A DNA stretch of 64,000 bases from Bathynomus jamesi. Its lineage: Eukaryota > Arthropoda > Malacostraca > Isopoda > Cirolanidae. Position 1 is the stretch's first letter, and every line of letters starts with the position of its first letter. Below the pieces are notes generated by a model, which was given only the letters and a program-made list of their open reading frames with translations, was not told where the DNA came from and searched no databases. The translations under genes and the position numbers were made by a program. The DNA is taken from positions 2,142,001 to 2,206,000 of the forward strand of contig JAJOZX010000088.1 in assembly GCA_023014485.1 (NCBI GenBank), in the 5' to 3' direction. Shown in pieces: positions 19,647 through 29,739 of this stretch.

Positions 19647-20314
19647 CTAGCAAAAGATCGGCGCTACGCGCCGATTTTGCTTGATCTGCGGTGCTTGGAC
19701 CTTCGACTCAAACCGAATTGTGGGCCTACGGCGTATTTTATTTTGAACATCAATAGCCCTTTATCTGGATATCGTTCCCATTCCTCTCACCTTGGGCCTC
19801 AGTAATTGGGGTGCCTGTGGCCCTCCAGTTACTGGCGAACCAATTATTCGGTCAATAAAACTACAGAAAGAACGCAGCCATGAAAATCTAAAACTTCACA
19901 AATCTTGATACGATGAACTCGGATGTGAAGCTCAAGATTTTCATGACTGCGTTCTTTTCTATAGTTTTATTGACCAAATAATTGAACCGACAGTAATTGG
20001 GGGTCGCAGGCCCCTAATTACTGGGGGTTCAATTATTTGGTCAATAAAACTATAGTCATGAAAATCTTAAGCTTCACAAATATTGACACAATGTGAAGCT
20101 CAAGATTTTCATTGCTGCGTTCTTTTCTATAGTTTTATCGCGGCGGGCCCAGTAATTGGTGGTGGTGGTGGGGGGGGTCACACATATATTTTCGTTCATT
20201 ACTCATCACCCCCATCCACCATACGAAGTTTGGTCGAAATCGGTTCAGAAACGTAAAAGTTTTTTCTGCGGACAGACAGGCAGACACATTTTTGCTAAAT
20301 TATAATAGTAATGA
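19647..20314 (-). mobile_element. Helitron-like non-autonomous element H2
   Basis: On the minus strand it begins TCATTACTATTATAATTTAGC, preceded by A (20315 is T on plus), and ends ...CTTTTGCTAG followed by T. The 3' end has the hairpin ATCGGCGCGTAGCGCCGAT followed by CTTTTG and CTAG. Near the 5' end is a GACAGACAGG-type repeat. Its 3' half equals that of H1 and H3, while its 5' end is different. Two palindromic modules lie in tandem (19850-19990 and 20038-20145). Confidence 0.8.
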
Positions 20315-20565
20315 TGCCCGATTAGGTTAATTAAATGGCCGGTTAGGTCAACTGAATGCCCGATTAGATTAATTGAATGCCCGGGTACGTTAATTGAATG
20401 CCCGGTTAGGTTAATTGTACACCCTTGACGATTGGTTAGGTCAAGTCATGAAATTTTCGTTAAAGCCAACGAAACTATCACGACTTAACCTAACCAATCG
20501 TCAAGGGCATACAGATGACCTAACCTGGCATTCAATGAACCTAATCGGGTATTCAATAATTTTAC
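20315..20565. repeat. Foldback repeat with shared palindromic core
   Basis: Left words (GGTTAGGTTAATTGAATGCC and variants) are inverted on the right around the core 20419-20509 (CAAGTCATGAAATTTTCGTT and its inverse). See 9368-9980. Confidence 0.85.
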
Positions 20566-21235
20566 CATAGGTTTCGTAATGATCTTGATGACGTCATTTA
20601 ATGTTTTAAAATTAATTATTTAATTGCTATTTTCTTACTTACAGCGAGAGGCATAATGATATTAGGATACCTAATAGAAATTTTGTAATATTTTAAAGTG
20701 GGGAAAATAAATAATTTTCTAAAAATGATCTTCAACTATAAAAGCGCATCTAATCAGATAACTTAATTAACGTATTTCTATGACAACTAAAAAATAGAAT
20801 GATAAATCAATATCCTATCAAATTGTTTGTGTATACGTAAAATTATTTGTACAAAAGCCACAGTAATAAAACGCACAAAAGTCACGGTAAATAATTTCGA
20901 GTGTGGTTCGTTTAACTTTAAACTCGTGTTTATTTAAATTGCCCGTTTTAATTATGTAATTTTTTGTATTGAATCAATGAAGAAATCTTTTGTGAATCGA
21001 AAAATGTTAAAATTATAACAAATATCAAAATATTTTGTAAAAAAATCGTTGAATTTTAAAAATATAAAAATATTTTGTATAAAAATCATTGAATTTTAAA
21101 AATGCATGTTTGTTTTTAGTTTTTTGCAAAAAGTTCTTTATGAATTTTAAAAATATATACTTTTTTTAAATTGAATCGATAAATACATTTTTTGTGAATC
21201 GAATGGTATTAAATGTTTAGTAAATATTGACTTAT
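20566..21235. other. AT-rich sequence, no gene
   Basis: A ~42-bp imperfect duplication (AAATATTTTGTA..AAATC.TTGAATTTTAAAAAT) lies at 21028-21105. It could be the interior of the Helitron starting at 21814. No coherent frame. Confidence 0.5.
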
Positions 21236-21814
21236 TTTGTGCCAAAATTATGATTAAAAATGAAAAATTAAAAAAATGCGTGTACAGGCATGGAAAGAAC
21301 TGTACCCCTAAAAGGGGGGAAGGAATTATGTTAGGGAAATTTTTTTTAACATGGGCACTGCACAATAAAAAGACGCATCGAATGGTGAAAACCACATTGT
21401 TCTACACCAATTGTAGCGACCTGTAGGTGTGCGCAAAAAAACTGTTACATATATATATATATATATATATATATAACCCCGCAAGGGGGTTATAAGCTCG
21501 TGCTCTTGAGTGCTCTTTGTGCTCGTTTGTACGTGCTTGTTCCTGGAGGTTTCACGTGCGCCCTCCCGGCCCTAGCACCCAAGGATGATGGGGCTCGACC
21601 CTGCAGTCCTTGTCATCCTTGGTCTTTTTCCACTTCGACTGTCCCCTCCACCCTTTCTTTTTCCTCTGTCTTTCCTCTCCCTTTTTCTTTGTTTTTCCGC
21701 TGAGATATGCCCTTTTAAATAGAGGCGAATCGGTTCTTCCTGAACTTAAAAAAAAAAATATAATATATATATATATATATATGTAGAGCTTCATTTCTGA
21801 AATAGTATATTAGA
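21236..21814 (-). mobile_element. Helitron-like element H5 (5' part), tandem to H3
   Basis: It starts on the minus strand with TCTAATATACTATTTCAG at 21814, directly after the 3' end of H3. The internal block 21236-21450 equals that of H1 and H3. Its (TA)n tract is split by a ~280-bp unrelated segment (21481-21762). The 3' limit is uncertain: homology to H1/H3 stops at 21236, but the H2 3' end at 19647 could be its true end. Confidence 0.7.
21481..21762. other. ~280-bp segment inserted in the Helitron (TA)n tract
   Basis: It lies between TA tracts at 21451-21476 and 21763-21782 and is absent from the same place in H1. It begins with the small inverted repeat AACCCCGCAAGGGGGTT. Not recognised. 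Confidence 0.6.
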
Positions 21815-22184
21815 ATAGCAAAAGGTCGGCGATACGCGCCGATTTTGCTAGATCTGCGGTGCTTCGGCTGAATTGTGGGCCTACGGCGTATTTTATTTTG
21901 AACATCAGTAGCCCTTTATCTGGATATCATTCCTATTCCTCTCACCTTGGGCCTCAGTAATTGGGGTGCCTGCGGCCTTCCAGTTACTGGCAAACCAATT
22001 ATTCATTCAATAAAACTACAGAAAAGAACGCAGCCAAAAATCTAAAGCTTCACAAATCTTAATACAATGAGCTCGGATTTGAAGCCTAAGATTTTCATGA
22101 CTGCGTTCATTTCTATAGTTTTATTGACCAAATAACTGAACCGACAGTAATTGGGGGCCCTGCGGCCCGCCAAATCATAGTTTT

Positions 22185-22290
22185 CATTGTTTCGAGTGCA
22201 TCAATAATATTGTTATAGTGTTCCATTAGTTGTGATAAGCATGATCTTCCTGACCGGAATCGATGTTGGTTATCATTTTTTTTCTGAGTT
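22185..22290 (-). pseudogene. Captured LINE-1 reverse transcriptase fragment (copy in H3)
   Basis: Minus-strand counterpart of 7690-7803 with the same limits and the same shared changes. Confidence 0.85.
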
Positions 22291-22404
22291 TCCCCATTAA
22301 CCCCACCCCCTCCCCCATTACCCTACCCCTCTCTCCCAATACCCCCTCCCCCACCCCTCTCCCCCATTTACCCCCACCATTCCCCAATTAACCCCAAGTG
22401 GGGA

Positions 22405-22575
22405 AGGGGGCTGGCATCTTGCAAAGGATTTACTTTAATTTTTTTGGAGGGGGCTGGCACCTTGCAAAGGATTTACTTTAATTTTTTTGAAGGGGGCTGG
22501 CACCTTGCAAAGGATTTACTTTAATTTTTTTGAAGGGGGCTGGCACCTTGCAAAGGATTTACTTTACTTTTTTTT
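22405..22575. repeat. 44-bp tandem repeat, ~4 units
   Basis: The unit reads GGGGGCTGGCACCTTGCAAA, then GGATTTACTTTAATTTTTTTG. H1 contains a single inverted trace (TTTGCAAGGTGCCAGCCCCC at 7479-7498). Confidence 0.9.
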
Positions 22576-22908
22576 TGGTTACATATATATATCGCATCTA
22601 TTTTTCTGGGTTTCCCCATTAACCCCACCCCCTCCCCATTACCCCACCCCTCCAACATTTTGTGCCAAAATTATGATTAAAAATGAAGAAATGGGAAGAA
22701 CTGTACCCCTAAAAGGGGGGGAAGGATTTATGTTAGGGAATTTTTTTTTAGCATGGGCACTGCACAATAAAAAGACGCATCGAATGGTGAAAACCGCATT
22801 GTTCTACACCAATTGTAGCGACCTGTAGGTGTGCGCAAAAAACTGTTACATATATATATATATATATATAGCGAGGAATAGGAGGACGAAAAGATGGTAC
22901 ATGTTTAT

Positions 22909-22950
22909 TAACAGACGTTTCGGAAAAATTCAATTTCCATCATCAGTGCT
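22909..22950 (-). ncRNA. Hammerhead-ribozyme-like core
   Basis: The minus strand reads CTGATGAT, stem GGAAA/TTTCC with a short loop, then GAAACGTC. Same layout as 16199-16240. Confidence 0.6.
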
Positions 22951-23274
22951 AAAAATTTTCAAAACAAGTAAAAATAAATAAGTATAATAAATAGAAACGA
23001 ACAACAAATTAAAATGGCGCAACAATTAGCGAGAACTAAAAGCAAGTTACAATGTGTATTAAATTAAAAGATTAAAAGTTAAATGATATAAAGTATAAAA
23101 GTATGGATAATAAGTAAAATATAAAATGGTTTAGGTGGAACAGAATTGTAAAGTTTCTTACCAGATTGTAATGGGACTAATTATACAGAAGATTGGGAAT
23201 GGTTGCCTGTTGAAAGAATTCCATTGGGACGATGGAGCCGGGCGGAGTGATGGTGGATTTCTTTTGAAAGTTTA

Positions 23275-23450
23275 TTTGGCAATGTTTAAATTGAAAGCGG
23301 AACTGTAATCGTTGAGGGTTGGCTGGATACTGAGGATGTAAAGGGACTCAAGTATGCGGAGGTCGATTGGTTGGTTGGCTGAGTTAATGATTTTGAAATT
23401 GGAGGAAAGTAACGGGTGGTTGTGGAGGTGGCTAATTGTAAGAAACTTTA
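23275..23450 (-). pseudogene. PLE GIY-YIG domain, C-terminal remnant
   Basis: The minus strand reads SHLHNHPLLSSNFKIINSAN, then QPIDLRILESLYILSIQP and a tail ending FNLNIAK with a stop. It matches the end of the GIY-YIG nuclease at 16475-16785, keeping the E of RILES. Confidence 0.8.
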
Positions 23451-23648
23451 CAATTCTGTTCCACCTAAACCATTTTATATTTTACTTATTACCCATACTT
23501 TTATACTTTATATCATTTAACTTTTAATCTTTTAATTTAATACACATTGTAACTTGCTTTTGATTCTCGCTAATTGTTGCGCCATTTTAATTTGTTGTTC
23601 GTTTCTATTTATTATACTTATTTATTTTTACTTGTTTTTAAAATTTTT

Positions 23649-23690
23649 AGCACTGATGATGGAAATTGAATTTTTCCGAAACGTCTGTTA
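23649..23690 (+). ncRNA. Hammerhead-ribozyme-like core (inverted partner)
   Basis: CTGATGAT at 23653, stem GGAAA/TTTCC, then GAAACGTC. It is the inverted copy of 22909-22950, so both strands of this locus can produce the motif. Confidence 0.6.
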
Positions 23691-23766
23691 ATAAACATGT
23701 ACCATCTTTTCGTCCTCCTATTCCTCGCTAAGCTACGCTTCCCTAAGAACAAACCATTCAACCAAG

Positions 23767-23806
<40 letters not shown>

Positions 23807-23832
23807 CTTCATTTCTGAAATAGTATATTAGA

Positions 23833-24430
23833 TATTAATCTTAAGTGCTTATTATAGATATAAAACAAATACAAAGTCATTATTCAAGATATGATACTAA
23901 TAACTTATTATACAAAGAAATCAATATTAGACATGAGAGATGAACACTAACATGTAATATACATTTAATCCTAGATTACACACGAGAAATGAATAAGTAA
24001 TAGAGTAATGTACATTTAATCACAGATTTTTATTAGTATTCCATAATTACACTGTACAACAGTAAAAAAAACGGAAATGAGATCGTCATTTTTTTGGCTA
24101 ATTATATGCATAGATTGCAAAAATAACACTCATTTATTTGTATCACCCGCCGATTTTATGAAAATGGCCCTATTTCATTGTATCATTTTGAGAACCATTG
24201 ATTCTCTGAACGCATCTTTTACATTTTGTTCAGTCATGCATATGCTGTGGTGGTGGTGTTCGGCTCTGTGTTTCCACTTTGATTTTATGAAAAATTTCTT
24301 TCATTAATCATTTAAAACAAAATTATCAGCCATATTTTATCATAAATCGGTGCTATAAGTGAATATTATTGAATAACAGCTATCAAATTATGTATATTTC
24401 ACCGACAACGTCTATATTGTTTGAAATTGC
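23833..24430. other. AT-rich, no gene recognised
   Basis: Only short frames, without family resemblance. It may hold the 5' part of the decayed gene that follows. Confidence 0.5.
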
Positions 24431-24479
24431 AAATTGATCTTTCATTTTCTTATTTTACAGGTTTTTATTGATGTTATGC

Positions 24480-26300
24480 TACAATGCCTAGAGAGTGCAA
24501 AAATTTTGTTATATTTGTGGGACATTAACGTTAAAACAGTATAAAAGGAAGTTGACTTCTCATGTGAAAAAGTTTTATGAATTATACTTCGCATGCAAAG
24601 TTGGTGATCAGGACAAGCACTGGGCGCCTCATATCTGCTGTATGAGATGTACAAGCTCGTTATCTGCATGGTTCAAAGGCACCGGTCCTGGTCTGGGATT
24701 CGGCGTCCCAATGGTATGAAAAGAGCCGCTGGACCATTCAACTGATTGCTATTTCTGCTTAACGAACATCACAGGTTTGAATCTTTTATTTTTCTGAATA
24801 TACGTCAAATTTGGTGTTTTTAGCACATTTTAGCATATCCTGCTCTGCATAATGTATTATGCAATTATGCTAGCTTAAGTAGTCAACAATGTCTATTGTC
24901 TCACATCACAGGTTGCAACAGAAAAGGGAAAAAGGCTATAGTCTACCCAAATCTTCGTTCTGCTATGCGTCCTGTGGAACATTCTACAGATATACCCATC
25001 CCTCGTCCCCCAGCTGAAATGCCGACCGATAACACAGACTCTGACAAATCAGAATCAGACGACGAATGCTATGAAGCTCAAGTCGAGTCCAAGAAAGAAC
25101 ATCTCATCACCCAGCCTGAACTCAATGATTTGGTCCGTGATTTAATACTTACCAAGCAATAAAGTGAACTGCTGGCCTCACGTCTACAAGAATGGAATCT
25201 GCTGGTGGAAGACGTACGAATTACAGCATTCCGAAAGCGCTCCTTGGATTTGCAGTAATATTTCACAATGAAGAACAATCTTTGTTATTGCATTGATATA
25301 CATGGTTTGTTCGATGCTCTGGGTTTGTGCTATGAACCTGGACTGTATAAAATACAATGAACAAATGAACATGAATGGCTTATCTGCGCAGATTTGAAGG
25401 TTGTGGCTATTCTCAATGGATTGCAAACTGGCTATGCGAAACACGTGTTTCCTATGCAAGTGGGATAGCCGAGCAAGGTCTGAACACTACACACGCTGAG
25501 TATGGCCGCCGCGAGACAATTCCTCACCTGGATCTCACAATGTTATTCACGAACCACTAGTACGACAGGAAAAGGTTATCTTGCCGCCACTTCACATAAA
25601 ACTAGGGCTGATGAAACAATTTGCAAAGGCGTTGAAACAGGATAAGCCTGCCTTCAAATATCCAAAGGAAAAATTCCCAAAAATAAGATGCCAAGATTAA
25701 AGAAGACATTTTCGTCGGCCCTCAAATTCGCCAACTCATGCTAGACCAACACTTTGAAGAGGTGATGGATGAGGTTGAGTTGGCAGCCTGGCGTGCATTC
25801 AAAAACGTGTGCAGCTGTCTACTAGGAAAGACTAAATACGACAACTATGCTGCACTTGTGGATCAACTTATCAACTCATACCAACGTCTCGGATGTAAGA
25901 TGTCATTAAAAATTCATTTTTTGCATTCACATCTCTCATTCTTTTCGGAAAACGCATCTGCTGTTAGCGACGAACACGGGGAGAGATTCCACCAGGATGT
26001 AGCCAAAATGGAGAGCCGATACAAAGGGAAGTGGAGTCCTGCTATGCTGGCCGATTTCTGCTGGAATTTAAAGCGTGACCAACCAGAAGCATTAATTTTG
26101 TTCATATATGTTGAAGTATAGCAATAATTAAACTGTTCCATATGATGAAGCCTATCTGTTTATCAATATATTCTTATTTTTTGGTATGAAGATTTTAAGC
26201 AGTCATTACAAAAAACGTGACGTGATAGAAAAAAACTATTTTCAGATTTGGAATCAGCACACTCGAAATATTAAGAATGACCGAATGTTATTCCCGTTTT
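24480..26300 (+). pseudogene. Cysteine-rich transposon-like gene, copy 2 (decayed, with intron)
   Basis: Plus-strand relative of 17530-19195. Exon 1 (24484-24775) has CYICG-type cysteines, then a GDQDKHWAPHICCMRCTSSL block and FGVPMV, with a TGA where a Trp is expected. An intron 24776-24911 fits GTTTGA..CACAG and joins NITG to CNRKGKKAIVYPNLRSAM in frame (phase 1). The acidic stretch and ELNDLVRDL follow. Then come the LGLMKQFAKAL block (25610) and, at 25738-26121, LINSYQRLGCKMSLKIHFLH and SDEHGERFHQD. That block holds an E in an EHGERFHQ motif that may be catalytic, which I infer only from its conservation in both copies. Several frame breaks show it is inactive. Confidence 0.75.
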
Positions 26301-26662
26301 TTTCCTGAACCGAAAATTTGTTGTACAGTGTTATTAATCGAAATTTCAACTTTTCAGTCCAATGAAAATTAGTAATTTTTGAGATGAAAACAATCTAAAT
26401 TGAGGAATAACATGCTTTGATCTATTTCTTGTCTGATATAAGTGGATTTCTTGATGAGTTACAAAATATTTATTTACCCATTGTAAGTTAATGATTTTGT
26501 TCTTACACTTGTAAATAAAAATAAAATGTGTCAGTTCGATTACATTTTTTGGGCTTCAGTAGTTTTAGCCTTTAAACAATGCACTAGAATGATCATAGAA
26601 ATCAGCATTAGATGACAAAGATACTGTTTAAAGAGTTATTAGCAGAATTTCCCCATACAAGG
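26301..26662. other. AT-rich flank, no gene
   Basis: Nothing recognised between the decayed gene and the transposon at 26672. Confidence 0.55.
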
Positions 26663-26671
26663 GTGCAGTAC

Positions 26672-28974
26672 TAGGGCGGGTCATACTATGCATTTTTTTT
26701 AAATCAATGGAGAGGGGTGTTCAAATGACATATTTTGGTGTATAGAACACAATTCTGAAGAAAATATTTAATTCTGATAACCCTAACCTACATCATTTTG
26801 CAGTTGATTATTATTAAATTGTTGATTATTTTACTATTGTAGTTACCCTAGAATATATCTTCTCACGTTTTCTATCATAGCTGCTCACGTTATCTCTCAT
26901 AGAGCATTGTTCTAACTAATTCATATAAACACATATAATGTAATTCATATAATAATAATAATATTTAAATACTCAAATAAAAAGGTGTGCCATTCCACTT
27001 AATTGTAATTATCATACAGTTTTGTATATGAAATATTTTGACGGTTTTCTGGCGCGCATAAGGCCATTTTCTGAGTCACCTTTCTCAGAGGCTAGAATAT
27101 AACGTTTCAGAACATTCTAAAACGTTTTGTGAAATATTTGAAGTGACTCATGATTTATGAAGCTATTTTACCACCTCGGATTGCAGTGAGGGGATAGATT
27201 TAGTGATTATCTACTGATATTTTTTTTGTTACTGTTCACATGTGAGTATTATTCTGTCATATTTTAGTAAAAGCTATTTCTACGCATATTATAGTGATAC
27301 ATTGAGCAAAATTTAATTAACAACTTTGATTGACCTGACCAATGTGATGATGGAAGCTGAGGGCAGTGACCAATCTTTTCCCGCAAAGATCAAGGAAGAA
27401 CACTATAGTGTTGTTAGTGAGCCTGGCAGCTACTATCTGTTCCACTTTACCCCAGAGAAAGCAACTAAAGAGGAGTCACATGCGGAGAAGATTGCTAAGG
27501 TCTTGTTTGCCTGGCTGAAAGAGAGGGGTTATGATAAGACCTTGTTGGCCATTGGAGGAGACTCAACAAATGTCAACACTGGTGTGAAAGCTGGAGTAAT
27601 GCGGAAGCTGGAGCTGCACCTGGGGAGAAAGCTGGTCTGGTTGGTGTGCAACCTGCACACTGTTGAACTTCCCCTGCGCCATCTCATTGTTGACCTTGAT
27701 GGCCCTACTCTGTCAGACAAAAAATTATCCGGCCAATAGGAAAGCTCCTTGATTCTGCTACAGACTTTGATATCAATCCAAACTTCACCCGAATCTCTGT
27801 TGGCCCTCCACTGATCAAGCTTCCTGACAAGGTCATTCAAGATCTCTCAACTGATCAATACTATGGCTATAAAATTGTCTGTGCAGTCAGGGATGGAGTA
27901 CTTCCTGCAGGGCTGGCTCTGTTAGAGATAGGACCAGTAAACCACAGCCGCTGGCTCACCACAGCGAACAGACTTCTCAGGCTCTGGGTGTCAAAGCACG
28001 GACTTAAAGGAAAGAACCTGAAGATTCTGCAATTCATTGTGGAATTCATCATTGGAGTGTATTACCCATGTTGGTTCAACGTGAAGGTCAAGCACTCCTG
28101 GATCGAAGGGCCTAGGCACATCCTCTTTCAGCTGGACTGCCTCAAGTCCCAGAGAAAGGAGGTGCTGGATATTGTGATGCCAACTGTGAGAAGATCTGCT
28201 TGGTATGCCCACAGTGAAGTCATCCTCCAAACACTACTCTGCTCTGAGAATCAGAAGAAGAGGATTGAAGGGGTGGAGAGAATCCTGGCCATCAGGGGAG
28301 AGGGGGACCCAGACACTCAGCTGGGGTACTCCTCTGTTAGGAGCAGAAGGACACCTGACATCAATTGTGATGCTTCCAGCATCGGTGACTTGATCAGCTG
28401 GTCAGAAGGTGTGTCAGAGCCACCTCTCACCTGCTCTCTAAGCACCTCAGAGGTGAAAAACTTCATCAACACCCCCATGGAGGTGCGCAACTGGCCTTGC
28501 CACACACAAAGCATTGAGAGGGTTGTTAAAATGGTGACTGAGGCTTCTGCTAAGTACTTCTCACAGGAAAAGAGGAATGGCGGGATCAGGGCTCAGGAGA
28601 CCAGCAGGAAGCTGATGTCCAAGTCTGAGTCAAAGCAGGATTTGTGCAACCTGGCAAAGTTCAAGATGTCAGGAGAATGATCTTTGTAATTATATCCAGT
28701 GATATACATGCAGTTCACCTATTAATAAATATATGTAAAGTTAATTTGGCCTTGTCAATATAAATGATTTACCTTATATCTTTTAATATATTATAAAGGG
28801 GTTCAAAAGGGTAAAATTGGCAATTTAGAAATACAAAATGATGTAGGTTAGAGTTATCCTATCCAAAAAATAAGCTCATATTTGACTTCCCCATGTAAAA
28901 ACACATAATTTAGACACCCCTGATGGTAGGATTTCCTTCAGATTCATGTTGTCACCTGAGTACGACCCGCCCTA
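26672..28974 (+). mobile_element. DNA transposon with TAGGGCGGGTC ends and perfect 9-bp target duplication
   Basis: Ends TAGGGCGGGTCATACT and, reversed, TAGGGCGGGTCGTACT. The direct repeat GTGCAGTAC lies at 26663-26671 and 28975-28983. The inverted similarity continues more weakly inward for about 140 bp, with a shared CTAACCTACATCATTTTG block at 26787 and 28841. It encodes a transposase-like protein related to 1518-4004. The same 9-bp target length in two otherwise different elements supports one superfamily. Confidence 0.9.
27326..28680 (+). pseudogene. Transposase-like protein, N-terminally shortened, one frameshift
   Basis: Frame 1 (27326-27739, 137 aa) contains LLAIGGDSTNVNTG, with the D matching D418 of the 1518-4004 protein, and LVCNLHTVELPLRHLI, a CxxH equivalent. 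A frame change at about 27720-27735 leads into a second frame, open to the stop at 28680, with NHSRWLTTANRLLRLWVS, a conserved histidine-tryptophan block, and the C-terminal SIERVVKMVTEAS holding the final E. The part with the first aspartate (HWDGK in the relative) is absent. It probably moved only with help from an intact copy. GC content and codon use are clearly higher than in the AT-rich flanks. Confidence 0.78.
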
Positions 28975-29739
28975 GTGCAGTACGTTATATAGGGAAGAAC
29001 AAGAGTATGATACAGAGTGAATTAAACCTGTTTAGGGAATGCATTTCTAAGTTTAAACATAAAGCAACGTTTCTTGAAATCTTTTTCGAGATATAATTTA
29101 CATGATCGATCTACAGATCTACAGAAGCTAATGCTAACAAAGACCCTAAGATCCACTCTAAGGTTAGCCCGAGAGAAAGAAGAGAGTAGTGCGTTAGAAG
29201 AAGAGAATAGAGAGTTAAAAGAAGAGAGTAAGGGGTTAAGTAAGTAGCAAAACCTATTATTCGTAGCAAAACCTATCATTCAGAAAAAAAGAGAGAAAGA
29301 CTCGCCATCATCATCCGCCGGCCACTGCCGCCAAGTCGGAAAAATAGTCAAAGAGAATAGGAAAGGGGTGAAAGATGAAAAGAAGTTAAATAAGAAAGCT
29401 TACAAAACATGCAAACACAGTCTCTCAAAAAAAAACCACTGTCATACCATGCAAACTACAGACATGCAAGTAAAAAGAGGATAAGAAAAGAAAAAAGTAT
29501 GAAGGTTGAAGAGTATAACAAAAAGTGGGTTAGTTTACGCTACGAGCTACATCTAAGTTTGTTTTGGTCTAATTTATTTTTTTATTTATTTTTTTATTTA
29601 TTTTTTTAATAATATAAATTTAACGCTGGCATATCACATGCTGGCATGTCACAAGCTGGCATTAATCGTCAACAGACTCATCCTCGATTATTACCCCCAG
29701 AGCTCCTGTTGCTAATTGTTTTATTATTTTAAACGACGT

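Larger units (their letters stand above)
22871..23767 (-). mobile_element. Penelope-like element nested in the (TA)n of H3
   Basis: 22871-23166 and 23449-23767 are long inverted copies (about 295 bp) flanking a short minus-strand coding remnant. TA repeats lie on both sides. H1 shows the same TA tract uninterrupted (6331-6346). Each inverted copy contains a hammerhead-like core. Confidence 0.87.
21815..23832 (-). mobile_element. Helitron-like element H3 with nested PLE
   Basis: The minus-strand 5' end TCTAATATACTATTTCAG is at 23832, after A; the 3' end GCTAT is at 21815, where the last base should be G, and H5 starts immediately after. The hairpin GTCGGCGATACGCGCC region is kept. Contents match H1 (captured LINE-1 piece 22185-22290, G/C-rich arrays, 200-bp block). 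A PLE sits in its (TA)n tract (22871-23767). A 44-bp tandem array (22405-22575) replaces the LINE-2 fragment found in H1. Confidence 0.83.

Noticed and set aside
21500..21703. 67-codon frame as a gene
   Set aside because: It lies inside a segment inserted in a Helitron TA tract and shows only low-complexity Ser/Pro/Phe sequence.
23600..23740. Hairpin of the PLE inverted ends as a transcription terminator
   Set aside because: The inverted repeat is about 300 bp with a long centre and is explained by the element structure.
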